Assembly (NCBI RefSeq): GCF_002386445.1
Contig: NZ_DGIR01000023.1
Span: forward strand, 1 to 59,086
Source of the DNA: Pseudomonas sp. UBA4617
Lineage (GTDB): Bacteria; Pseudomonadota; Gammaproteobacteria; Pseudomonadales; Pseudomonadaceae
Direction of reading: 5' to 3'
DNA: 59,086 bases
The stretch's first letter is position 1, and every line of letters starts with the position of its first letter. The translations under genes were made by a program, and so were the position numbers. Shown here piece by piece: positions 34,749 through 42,725 of the stretch. The notes beneath the pieces were generated by a model that saw only the letters and a program-made list of their open reading frames with translations, was not told where the DNA came from and did not search any database.

Positions 34749-35345
34749 ATGCTGCATGAGTTGTCCAGCGTCTACCTCAAAATGCTCGTGCTCTACAGCC
34801 CGTTCTTCGTGTTGTCGTGCTTTATCAGCCTGACCCGTGGCCACTCCAGCAAGGAGCGCAAGCAACTGGCCTGGAAGGTGGCCATTGCCGTGCTCATTGC
34901 CAGTGTCCTGCTTTATCTGTTCGGGCGGGCGATCTTCGGCATCTTCGGCATCACCGCCGACGCCTTCCGCATCGGCGCCGGCAGCGTGCTGTTCATCTCC
35001 GCCCTGGGCATGGCCCAAGGCAAGTCGGCAGTCCAGGCAGACAACGTGCAGCAGGACGTCACCATCGTGCCGCTGACCATCCCGCTGACAGTGGGCCCCG
35101 GTACCATTGGTGCGCTGTTGGTCATGGGTGTGGGCCACCCGCACTGGGACGACAAGGTGCTGGCCATTATCAGCATCGCACTGGCCAGCTTCACCGTCGG
35201 CCTGGTGCTGTATCTCTCGCACCGCATCGAACGCATCCTCGGCGACCAGGGGCTGCAGATCGTCAGCCGTCTGATGGGGCTGTTCGTCTGCGCCCTCGCC
35301 GCACAGATCATCTTTACCGGTATCAAAGGCTACCTGGCGCCCTGA
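34749..35345 (+). CDS. MarC-family membrane protein
   Basis: A 198-residue membrane protein with about six hydrophobic helices and the family blocks LYSPFFVLSCFISLTRG, GAGSVLFISALGM and TIPLTVGPGTIGALLVMG. MarC/YchE proteins lie in the inner membrane; the old link to antibiotic resistance has not held up and their substrate is unknown. No clear Shine-Dalgarno is seen beyond AAGGA about 12 bases upstream. The 155-base gap before it contains a 7-bp hairpin (34676-34692). The gene marks the left edge of the lower-GC segment. Confidence 0.9.
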   Translation: MLHELSSVYLKMLVLYSPFFVLSCFISLTRGHSSKERKQLAWKVAIAVLIASVLLYLFGRAIFGIFGITADAFRIGAGSVLFISALGMAQGKSAVQADNVQQDVTIVPLTIPLTVGPGTIGALLVMGVGHPHWDDKVLAIISIALASFTVGLVLYLSHRIERILGDQGLQIVSRLMGLFVCALAAQIIFTGIKGYLAP

Positions 35346-35493
35346 TAGCCATACTCCAGTATGCGCTGCAAGCAGACCTGATCCCCATGGTCCTGCACCT
35401 TGGGCAAGAAACTCTGCTGCAAAGCCAGGATGTGCAACGAATCAACTCCGCCCGCACGTTGCTGTGACTGCGCCACCGCTCAACTGGTCTCAT

Positions 35494-36168
35494 TCAGGAT
35501 GTGCTCCTGGCCGCAGCGTAGGGGTCAAAGCGATAATCTGCGTGTACATCCTTGTTTTTCATCAGCGCCTGCAGCTCTTCTCGCCGGCCTTGGAAACGCC
35601 TGTCATCCAGCACCAGAGATACCCCCCTGAACTCGGCCTGGCCCTTGAATGCCTGCTCGCGCAACAACATGTCCTGCGGGATATCAGCGATTGGTCTATC
35701 GAATTGCAAAGTGATACTGCAAAGGTCAAGCGCCGGGCCCGGCTTGAGCAAACCAAGCTCAAGCACCAGATCCGCCCCCTGAGCGGTGAATTTCAACAAG
35801 TGGGCAAAACCTTCGTTTGAACGGTCCAGGCCCGTCTTCACAGCAGCCAATACGGCCTCCTGCCGAATCGAACGCATCCTCAGCCATGCTTCCAGCGGCT
35901 GAATCCGCGTGCTACGCGAAGGTTGCCCCAGCTGTTTGCAGTCGTGAATATTGGCCAGCTTGATCCAGCCCAGCTGGCTATAGGCCTCTAGATAGGCGTG
36001 GTACCAGCTCTGGTAGTCGTCAAAGCGCGGGCCGAGGTTCCGGTTGGCCACCAACTGCGCGTAGAGTATCGAGTCGAAAGCGGCCTGGCGCTGAATCGCG
36101 CCTATGTCTGCGGGATACAGCAATGCCGTTCCGCCCACCAACATCAGTTGCTCAACTGCTTTATCCAT
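35494..36168 (-). CDS. Unknown protein, second gene of a two-gene unit of diverged paralogues
   Basis: I do not recognise this 224-residue protein. It has no signal peptide or membrane helix. Its N-terminal half contains a helical block with R27, YAQLVA (36-41), W55-Y56 and LGW (66-68); its C-terminal part has GQAEF (176-180), an F-x-G-RRE segment (192-197) and a FDPY end. The same landmarks, in the same order and spacing, occur in the gene upstream (36229-36909), so the two look like diverged copies. The ATG at 36166-36168 has AAGG about 9 bases upstream; a GTG at 36208-36210 is possible but has no ribosome site. GC content is lower than in neighbouring genes. No function can be assigned; cytosolic partner or secreted toxin-like component are both open. 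Confidence 0.8.
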   Translation of the reverse strand: MDKAVEQLMLVGGTALLYPADIGAIQRQAAFDSILYAQLVANRNLGPRFDDYQSWYHAYLEAYSQLGWIKLANIHDCKQLGQPSRSTRIQPLEAWLRMRSIRQEAVLAAVKTGLDRSNEGFAHLLKFTAQGADLVLELGLLKPGPALDLCSITLQFDRPIADIPQDMLLREQAFKGQAEFRGVSLVLDDRRFQGRREELQALMKNKDVHADYRFDPYAAARSTS

Positions 36169-36228
36169 AAGTGTTGCCTTGTCACCCTGAAATGAATGAG
36201 GCGACGTCACTACAACGCCGCCCAGCAG

Positions 36229-36909
36229 TCAGATGTCGTACTGCAGAACATTCCTGATACTGCGCTCGCCGAGTCTTTTTTCCACGTGTTCGCGGACATG
36301 GCCGTAGATGAAGTTGTTGAGCGTGAATACTGCCTGGCCGGAGTAGTACTGGGTTTTCTCCAGCTTCCACTGGATACCCAGGATGTCGTCATCGAGTTGC
36401 GGAGCAGAAGTCTGGATGCAGGTCACCACCAAAACCACATCCTTGTTTGCGGTTTCGATACAGGCAGCCACGCCGACCATGCCGCGGGCCTTGTTCTTGC
36501 GTTTGTGTTCGATGATCTTGGCGTCATGCTCGACGGTGGTCAGCTTGTTGAACGCCGACTTCGCAAGGTCCCCCAGCTTGGTACCGCCCAGCATCGCAGA
36601 ACCCGCCGCACCGATCGTTCGTATGGCCACAGCGCCTACGGTGACAGACAGTTCCGCCGAAGTTTCCTGCTCGTAGCTACGCGACGGGAGGGTAAAGCCG
36701 ATTTCCTTCAGGACATCGACGAACCGGTTGAACCATTCGCGGCTCTGCGTTACGGCATCGAAGGCTTGGTCGGCCGCCACGGTGGCGAAATGGTATGCGT
36801 TCTTTACATCATGACGGCTTTGCGCAGACATGCCTGCGCCACAGGCCAGCAGGTTGCCTTCAACCAGAATGGCGGCGTCGCTGGTGGTGATTTGCTTTTC
36901 ACCGGTCAT
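36229..36909 (-). CDS. Unknown protein, first gene of a two-gene unit of diverged paralogues
   Basis: A 226-residue protein of no family I can name. Residues 31-75 form a probable helical block (R32, FATVAA 41-46, W59-F60, F63, IGF 70-72). Residues 88-110 are Gly/Ala/Val-rich and hydrophobic (VTVGAVAIRTIGAAGSAMLGG), possibly a membrane-active or buried segment. A basic stretch (EHKRKNKARG, 134-143) precedes a beta-rich C-terminal part with VVLVVTCIQ, GQAVF (191-195) and a YDI end. AAGGAG lies 7 bases before the ATG, a strong ribosome site. It starts 92 bases after cobJ on the same strand, behind a 6-bp hairpin (36929-36946), and is followed after 60 bases by its apparent paralogue. GC is lower than in the flanks. 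Confidence 0.82.
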   Translation of the reverse strand: MTGEKQITTSDAAILVEGNLLACGAGMSAQSRHDVKNAYHFATVAADQAFDAVTQSREWFNRFVDVLKEIGFTLPSRSYEQETSAELSVTVGAVAIRTIGAAGSAMLGGTKLGDLAKSAFNKLTTVEHDAKIIEHKRKNKARGMVGVAACIETANKDVVLVVTCIQTSAPQLDDDILGIQWKLEKTQYYSGQAVFTLNNFIYGHVREHVEKRLGERSIRNVLQYDI

Positions 36910-36928
36910 GCGAAAACTCCTTGGTAGT

Positions 36929-36946
36929 GCCCCTCGGTTCAGGGGC
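36929..36946 (-). other. Hairpin between cobJ and the unknown gene pair
   Basis: GCCCCT and AGGGGC pair around a 6-base loop. On the minus strand it lies between the cobJ stop and the AAGGAG of the next gene. It may end cobJ transcription or shield the downstream ribosome site; no T-run follows. Confidence 0.45.
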
Positions 36947-37001
36947 CACCACCGTAGCCAGCGCGCTGGCGATACAGCGCACTGAAGGGTTTCCGAAGCA
37001 A

Positions 37002-38684
37002 TCAGCTGGCCGAGGGGTACCAGCGTGGCGTGTAGGCCCACACCCCGCCAGACAAGCGAGGAAACACGCAGGTTGTAGAGGAGCCCACCAACACCATGGT
37101 GCGCATGTCGACCATTTCCGGCATCAGCTCGGCCAACGTGACTACCTTCAGCGTCTGCCCCGGCCTACCGATGTCGCGGCCAAGGACTACGGGCGTATTC
37201 CCCTCGCGGTGCCGGCGTACCACCTCCAGCGCCACACCCAGCTGATGCGGCCGGGCTTTGGAAATCGGGTTGTAGAACGCCAGCACCAGGTCGGCCTGCG
37301 CCGCCAGGTCCAGGCGCTTTTCAATGATCGACCAAGGCTTGAGGTTGTCCGACAGCGACATCACGCAGAAGTCATGCCCCAGCGGCGCTCCTGCCTGCGC
37401 AGCCGTCGCCAGCGAAGCCGACACCCCCGGCAGGATCGCCAGGTCAACACGGTGCCAGGCCGGGTCGCCGGACTCATGCAGTGCTTCAAGCACCGCCGCC
37501 GCCATGGCGAATACGCCTGGGTCGCCCGACGACACCACCACCACCGAACGGCCCTGGGCCGCCAGTTCGAAGGCATGCCGGGCGCGCTGCATCTCTTCGC
37601 GGTTGTCGGTGCAATGCAGCACCTGATCGTCACGGAACGGGCCGGCCATGCGCACGTAGGTTTCGTAACCCAGCACATCTTCGGCACGCACCAGCTCGGC
37701 CTTGACCGCCGGGACCATCAGCTCGGCAGCGCCCGGACCCAGGCCGATCACCGCCAGACGGCCACGACGGCGGCCAACCCGCGCCACCTCGACTGGTGCA
37801 GGTGCCACCGCGATGACCATGTCGGCCACCTCGATCAGTTGAGCATCCGGCAACGCTTCGGCCACCATGCCGGCCACATCCTGCGGCTTGGCGGCAAAAC
37901 GCAACGCAACGCCCAGCGCCTGCGCGGCCTCGTGCAGTGCGGTATCGGCCATGGCTTGCTCATCCGCCAGTACACAGGCCAGCGAAGGCTCGGCGATACC
38001 AGCCTGCTGCAAGGCGGCGCGAATGCCGTGCAGATCGCCGCCTGCCATACCGATTACCACCGAGCGCGGGTGAATCAGCAGTTCGTTGCGGTCGGCTGGA
38101 CGCGCCTGATGCCCAACATGGATGGTGCGCCGGGCCTGGTCACTGGCTGGCAATTGTGCCTGCTGCAACCACGGCGCATCGCCTTCGATACGCACCGTTT
38201 CGCCAGCCAGCAGGTCGGAAACAAAGCGCTTGCCTTGCTCGATATCCGCCAGCGCATAGCCCTGCGGCGGGCTCAACAGGCAGGTACCGAAACGCAATTC
38301 GCCACTGGTGGTAATCGCCGCAGCAACGCCCAACGCTTCGCCGATTTCGCGCGCCATCAGGTTCACGCCAGCCAGGCCACCGAGTAGCGGTACCACGGCG
38401 CTGCCGTCTTCAGCCACCGCCAGGACCGGTGGCTCCACGCCCTTCTCGCTGAGCAGGCTGGCCAGGCTGCGAATCACGATCCCTGCGGCGCACACGGCAA
38501 TGATCGGCGTGTCCTGCAGGTATAGCGCACGTAGGGTATCGCCGAACACACTGTAGGAAAGGTCGGCACCGTCGACCCGACCCTCCAGTCCGTGGATCGA
38601 CGCCTGTGGATAACATTGCCGGATACGCTGCGCCGTGGCCAGGCTGCCCTGGCCCAGAATGACGATCGCCGGAACCTTGTGCAT
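37002..38684 (-). CDS. cobJ: CbiG/CobE - CobJ fusion: precorrin-3B C17-methyltransferase
   Basis: The C-terminal half (about 310-560) is a CobJ methyltransferase (RLAVIGLGPG start, VVSSGDPGVFAMA, LAFYNPISKARP), which methylates C17 and contracts the corrin ring. The N-terminal half is CbiG-like: an N-terminal part (VCAAGIVIRSLASLL, VVPLLGGLAGVNLMARE) and a CobE/CbiG C-terminal part (about 195-290, VVIGMAGGDLHGIRAAL). CbiG opens the ring lactone in the anaerobic route, so its presence fused to CobJ is noteworthy. Start choice: ATG at 38682-38684, 2 bases after the cobI stop with CAGGG upstream; an ATG 15 bases earlier (38697-38699) is also possible. Last gene of cobG-cobH-cobI-cobJ. Confidence 0.92.
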   Translation of the reverse strand: MHKVPAIVILGQGSLATAQRIRQCYPQASIHGLEGRVDGADLSYSVFGDTLRALYLQDTPIIAVCAAGIVIRSLASLLSEKGVEPPVLAVAEDGSAVVPLLGGLAGVNLMAREIGEALGVAAAITTSGELRFGTCLLSPPQGYALADIEQGKRFVSDLLAGETVRIEGDAPWLQQAQLPASDQARRTIHVGHQARPADRNELLIHPRSVVIGMAGGDLHGIRAALQQAGIAEPSLACVLADEQAMADTALHEAAQALGVALRFAAKPQDVAGMVAEALPDAQLIEVADMVIAVAPAPVEVARVGRRRGRLAVIGLGPGAAELMVPAVKAELVRAEDVLGYETYVRMAGPFRDDQVLHCTDNREEMQRARHAFELAAQGRSVVVVSSGDPGVFAMAAAVLEALHESGDPAWHRVDLAILPGVSASLATAAQAGAPLGHDFCVMSLSDNLKPWSIIEKRLDLAAQADLVLAFYNPISKARPHQLGVALEVVRRHREGNTPVVLGRDIGRPGQTLKVVTLAELMPEMVDMRTMVLVGSSTTCVFPRLSGGVWAYTPRWYPSAS

Positions 38685-38686
38685 GT

Positions 38687-39421
38687 TCAGCCCTGCCATT
38701 TTTCACCCGGCACGATGATCAGCGAGAAGTAGGGCGACGACTGCGGGTCCACTCGGTCCAGCGGCACGATCTTCTGGTTGGCCATGGTCGCCCGCTCTAC
38801 ATACAGCGCGCGGCCATCCAGGCCCAGTTCAGCCAGCACCTCGCGCACCTTGGGGAAATTGCGGCCAAGCTTCATGATCACCGCCGCATCGGCGTCGGCC
38901 AGGCGACGCCGAAGCTCTTCGGCGGGCAACACGCCAGACAGCACCGACAGGCTCTGGTTGCGATACACCAGCGGCGCGCCCAATACCGAGGCACCACCGA
39001 GCATCGAACAGACGCCGGGAATCACTTCGGCCTCGTATCGCTGCGCCAGGCGATCGTGCAGGTACATGTAGGAACCGTAGAAGAACGGGTCGCCTTCGCA
39101 GATCACCGCCACGTCGCGGCCGGCATCCAGATGCTCGGCCACCTGTACGCTGGCCTCGTCATAAAAGTCGCTGATCACCTGTTCATAGGACAGCGGCGCC
39201 GGCAGGGCTTCGGTAGTGACCGGGTACACCAGCGGCAGCAAGGTCTGCTCGGGCTGCAGGTGCGCTTCGATGATGCCGAAAGCATTGCCGCGCTTGCCCT
39301 TGGCCACGAAATAGCCGACCACCGGCGCCTCACGCAGCAGGCGCAGGGCTTTCAGGGTAATCAGTTCAGGGTCGCCAGGGCCTACGCCCAGGCCGAGCAG
39401 ACGTCCACGCGGCGCCATCAT
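38687..39421 (-). CDS. cobI: Precorrin-2 C20-methyltransferase
   Basis: CobI adds the C20 methyl group to precorrin-2. The 244-residue SAM methyltransferase starts GRLLGLGVGPGDPELITLKA, with VAVICEGDPFFYGSYMYL and the EVIPGVCSMLGGA block of the corrin methyltransferase fold. Its ATG overlaps the cobH stop (ATGA). Confidence 0.95.
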   Translation of the reverse strand: MMAPRGRLLGLGVGPGDPELITLKALRLLREAPVVGYFVAKGKRGNAFGIIEAHLQPEQTLLPLVYPVTTEALPAPLSYEQVISDFYDEASVQVAEHLDAGRDVAVICEGDPFFYGSYMYLHDRLAQRYEAEVIPGVCSMLGGASVLGAPLVYRNQSLSVLSGVLPAEELRRRLADADAAVIMKLGRNFPKVREVLAELGLDGRALYVERATMANQKIVPLDRVDPQSSPYFSLIIVPGEKWQG

Positions 39422-40044
39422 TCCACCTCCGTGGCCAGGGCGTTGACCGCAGCGGCGGCCATCGCGCTACCGCCCAGGCGGCCCTGCATGATCACGAACG
39501 GCACGCCACGGCTGTCGGCGGCGAGCATCGCCTTGGACTCGGCGGCGCCGACGAAGCCGACCGGGAAGCCGAGGATCAATGCCGGCTTGGGGGCGCCGGC
39601 GTCGAGCATTTCCAGCAGGTAGAAGAGTGCAGTGGGGGCATTGCCGATCACCACCACGCTGCCTTCCAGGTACGGTCGCCAGAGCTCCAGGGCCACGGCT
39701 GAACGGGTATTGCCGGCGTCTTTCGCCAGGCCCGGCACGCTCGGGTCGCGCAGGGTGCAGATCACTTTGTTGTCCGCTGGCAGGCGTGCCCGGGTGATAC
39801 CTTCGGCAACCATGTGCGCATCGCACAGGATCGGCGCGCCACCCAGCAGCGCTTCACGCCCGGCGCGACCAGCACCTTCGGAGAACTGCAGGCCATCGAT
39901 GGCCTCGACCATGCCGCAGGCGTGAATCACGCGCACGGCGAGCTTTTCGAGGTCTGCGGGAATCCGCTCGAGTCTGGCTTCCTCACGGATGATCCGGAAG
40001 GAATTGCGATAGATCTCCTGGCCATCGCGGATGTAGTCAATCAT
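39418..40044 (-). CDS. cobH: Precorrin-8X methylmutase
   Basis: CobH moves a methyl group from C11 to C12, giving hydrogenobyrinate. The 208-residue protein begins MIDYIRDGQEIYRNSFRIIR and contains the active-site histidine region VRVIHACGMVEA and the block LILGFPVGFVGAAESK. Its start overlaps the end of cobG by 8 bases. Confidence 0.95.
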   Translation of the reverse strand: MIDYIRDGQEIYRNSFRIIREEARLERIPADLEKLAVRVIHACGMVEAIDGLQFSEGAGRAGREALLGGAPILCDAHMVAEGITRARLPADNKVICTLRDPSVPGLAKDAGNTRSAVALELWRPYLEGSVVVIGNAPTALFYLLEMLDAGAPKPALILGFPVGFVGAAESKAMLAADSRGVPFVIMQGRLGGSAMAAAAVNALATEVE

Positions 40045-41353
40045 CAAGGTGCTCCGTCGGCAGGTCGAGCATGGCGCCTGCTTCATTCAAGGTGAGGTCG
40101 GTGGCGCGCAGGGCGCCGAAGCCCGGCTGGCTTGCGTCACGCAGGTACAAGTCATAACGGCCCGGTGAGCGCGCCAGCAGGGTGGCCGGGGCAACATGGG
40201 CCACGGCGCAAGATCGGGTGCAACCGGACAAATGCACGCTGCCGGGCGCGCCCGGGCCGAGCAGCGCCGCCAGGGTCACGGCGTCGGCCTTGGTTTCGCC
40301 CAGGGCCTTGGCGCAGCCACTGCTGCCGGTACAGGCGTGGATACGCGCAAGCGGCTCCTGCTCGTGGCACAGCAGGCCCAGGGCGGACAGGGCGGCCTGG
40401 GCCTGGCTGACGACATGCGCCTGGACATTGGTCAGCACCAGGCTTTGCCAGGGGCTCAGGCGCAGGCTGCCATCGCCCAGTTCACGGGCGACACGGGCAG
40501 CCCCACGCAGCATGGCCGGGGTCAGGCGGCCCTGCGGCGGGGCAACGCCCAAGGCCAGCCCCTGCGCCTGGGGTAACACACCCAGCCATGCGGCGTTGTA
40601 CGCTTCACGTCGCCAGCCGAGGACGGCGGCATCGCGGCGGATGGCCAGGCCAAGGCCGTCGATGAAGTCGCCTGGCGAGCACACTTCGAGCAACTGGCGC
40701 ATGCGCGATTGGGCCGGGGTGGCCAGGTCGAGGAAGCGCTCCAGCACGGCACGCACCAGGATCAGGCCCTGCTCCAGTGGCACCGCGCCGAGCACACGGC
40801 CGTCAGCCGGGCAGCCGGCCAGGCCGAACGCCAGCCAGGCCTGCTGCTCCAGGTGCAGGGCCGACAACCACAGGTCATGAGGATGCTCAAGCATGGCCAG
40901 GCGCTCGCCGGCATCCAGCTGCACGGCGAACTTGGCCGACAGCTGATGAAAGCGCGGCGTACCTTCCAGCAGGCCGAGGATCTGCCCGGCCAGCGGCCGC
41001 GCGTCCAGCAGCATGGCCGGATCGTGGCCAGCCAGCGGGCTGAGCATGAGGTTACGCACATCGTCGCCGGCGGCCTCACGCGGGCCCAGCCCGGCTGCGA
41101 GCAAGCTCTCGACCAGGCCGTGGTGGTCGCTGCCGATGCCGCGGATCTGCAGGTTGCCGCGGTTGGTCGCCTCGATCACACCCTCGGCGAAACGCTCGGC
41201 GGCCATCGCCACCGCGTCGGCCTGGTCGGCGAGCAGCAGGCCACCCGCCAGCTTGATGCGGCAAATGCCGCCATCCCGGGCACTGACGATACGCCACAAC
41301 CCCGGACAAGCCGAGGGGCGGGGCGTTACATGGGGGCTATGGGCCTGCGTCAA
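40037..41353 (-). CDS. cobG: Precorrin-3B synthase
   Basis: CobG is the oxygen-using iron-sulfur enzyme that makes precorrin-3B, the mark of the aerobic cobalamin route. The 438-residue protein resembles sulfite/nitrite reductases, with the 4Fe-4S ligands Cys341, Cys347, Cys378 and Cys382 (CTGSSGC and GCTRSC). The only start near the family N-terminus is TTG at 41351-41353, with a poor ribosome site, so the exact start is uncertain. It is divergent from cobL across 160 bases; I see no cobalamin riboswitch box in that gap. Confidence 0.9.
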   Translation of the reverse strand: MTQAHSPHVTPRPSACPGLWRIVSARDGGICRIKLAGGLLLADQADAVAMAAERFAEGVIEATNRGNLQIRGIGSDHHGLVESLLAAGLGPREAAGDDVRNLMLSPLAGHDPAMLLDARPLAGQILGLLEGTPRFHQLSAKFAVQLDAGERLAMLEHPHDLWLSALHLEQQAWLAFGLAGCPADGRVLGAVPLEQGLILVRAVLERFLDLATPAQSRMRQLLEVCSPGDFIDGLGLAIRRDAAVLGWRREAYNAAWLGVLPQAQGLALGVAPPQGRLTPAMLRGAARVARELGDGSLRLSPWQSLVLTNVQAHVVSQAQAALSALGLLCHEQEPLARIHACTGSSGCAKALGETKADAVTLAALLGPGAPGSVHLSGCTRSCAVAHVAPATLLARSPGRYDLYLRDASQPGFGALRATDLTLNEAGAMLDLPTEHLDD

Positions 41354-41513
41354 TGGGCTATCCGGCAGTCTGTGAAAATGCGCTTGAGTGTAGAAGGCGC
41401 GGTATTATGCCTGCTTTGTCCGGCGGCATGAAAAGCCGGTGGTCGAGCATCATTCCAGTTTGCGCTGAAATTCTGGGCGCGCTGTGCTCCTCCAAGATCC
41501 TGAAGAGGTATAC

Positions 41514-42725
41514 ATGGCACCCTGGCTGACAGTAGTAGGCATCGGCGAAGACGGCTTCAGCGGCCTCGGCAAGCAAGCCCGGCGCGCGTTGCTGGGCGCG
41601 GCGCGGATCTTTGGCAGCCCGCGCCAGCTGGCCCTGCTGCCGCGCTGCGTGGCCGGCGAGCGGCTGGGCTGGCCGAGCCCGTTTTCCCTTGCCCCGGTGC
41701 TGGCCCTGCGCGGCGAGCCGGTGTGCGTACTGGCCAGCGGCGATCCGATGTTCTACGGTGTCGGCGCCAGCCTCGCGCGCCAGGTGCCTGACGAAGAAAT
41801 GCACGTGCTGCCGATGCCCTCGTCGTGTGCCCTGGCCGCCGCCCGCCTGGGCTGGCCACTGCAGGATGTGCAGGTGCTGTCGTTGGTCGCCCGCCCGCTG
41901 TCTGCACTGAATGCCCATCTGCACGGTGGCGTGCGCCTGCTGGTGCTGAGCAACGATGGTGACAGCCCGGCGGCGATTGCCGCACTGCTGCGCGAGCGTG
42001 GTTTCGGGCCGAGCCGGCTAAGGGTATACGAGCATCTGGGCGGGGCAGCGGAGCGTGAATTGTCCGGCTCCGCCGAGGATTGGCCACATGCCCAGGTCGC
42101 TGCGCTCAACCTGGTGGCCATCGAATGCCGGGCTGCCCCACACGCCCCGCGCCTGCACCGCCTCGCCGGGCTGCCGGACAGTGCCTTCCGTCACGACGGC
42201 CAGCTGACCAAGCGCGATGTCCGCGCCATCACCCTCGCCCGCCTGGCGCCACAGCCCGGCGAACTATTGTGGGACGTCGGTGCGGGCTGCGGTTCGGTCG
42301 GTATCGAATGGATGCGCGCCCACCCCGCCTGCCGAGCCCTGGCCATCGAGGCCGACGAGGGTCGCCAGGGCTTTATCGAACACAACCGCGATGCACTGGG
42401 GGTCCCCGGCCTGCAACTGGTCCGCGGCAAGGCCCCGGCGGCCCTGCAAGGCCTGGAACAGCCCGATGCCATCTTCATTGGCGGCGGCGTCACCCGCGTC
42501 GGCGTGCTCGACCTGTGCTGGGCAAGCCTGCGCCCCGGCGGCCGCCTGGTGGCCAACGCAGTGACCCTGCAGAGCGAACTGGCCCTGGCGCAGTTCCGCG
42601 AACGCCACGGCGGCGAGCTGACCCGCATCCACGTCGCCCATGCCCAGCCGCTGGGCGCCTTCGACACCTGGCGCCAGGCGCTGCCGATCACCCTGCTGGA
42701 GGTCGTGAAGCCCGCCGATGCGTGA
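41514..42725 (+). CDS. cobL: Precorrin-6B C5,15-methyltransferase (decarboxylating)
   Basis: CobL methylates C5 and C15 and removes the acetate side chain on C12. The 403-residue protein fuses a CbiE-type methyltransferase (about 1-200, LTVVGIGEDGFSGLG) to a CbiT-type one (about 215-400, LLWDVGAGCGSVGIEWM SAM loop). AAGAGG stands 5 bases before the ATG. Its end overlaps cbiD by 8 bases. Confidence 0.95.
   Translation: MAPWLTVVGIGEDGFSGLGKQARRALLGAARIFGSPRQLALLPRCVAGERLGWPSPFSLAPVLALRGEPVCVLASGDPMFYGVGASLARQVPDEEMHVLPMPSSCALAAARLGWPLQDVQVLSLVARPLSALNAHLHGGVRLLVLSNDGDSPAAIAALLRERGFGPSRLRVYEHLGGAAERELSGSAEDWPHAQVAALNLVAIECRAAPHAPRLHRLAGLPDSAFRHDGQLTKRDVRAITLARLAPQPGELLWDVGAGCGSVGIEWMRAHPACRALAIEADEGRQGFIEHNRDALGVPGLQLVRGKAPAALQGLEQPDAIFIGGGVTRVGVLDLCWASLRPGGRLVANAVTLQSELALAQFRERHGGELTRIHVAHAQPLGAFDTWRQALPITLLEVVKPADA

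Noticed and set aside
34341..35345. Extended open frame running from inside retS into marC
   Set aside because: The part before 34749 overlaps retS out of frame and has no MarC similarity; the family N-terminus starts at MLHELSSVYL.
35346..35493. Possible remnant gene between marC and the unknown pair
   Set aside because: All frames are short and show no motif; only a 5-bp inverted repeat just after marC is visible. No evidence for a pseudogene.
41354..41513. Cobalamin riboswitch in the cobG-cobL divergent gap
   Set aside because: I looked on both strands for the B12 box (GCCACTG-type) and the conserved core and found neither; only a small CCGGC/GCCGG stem is present.
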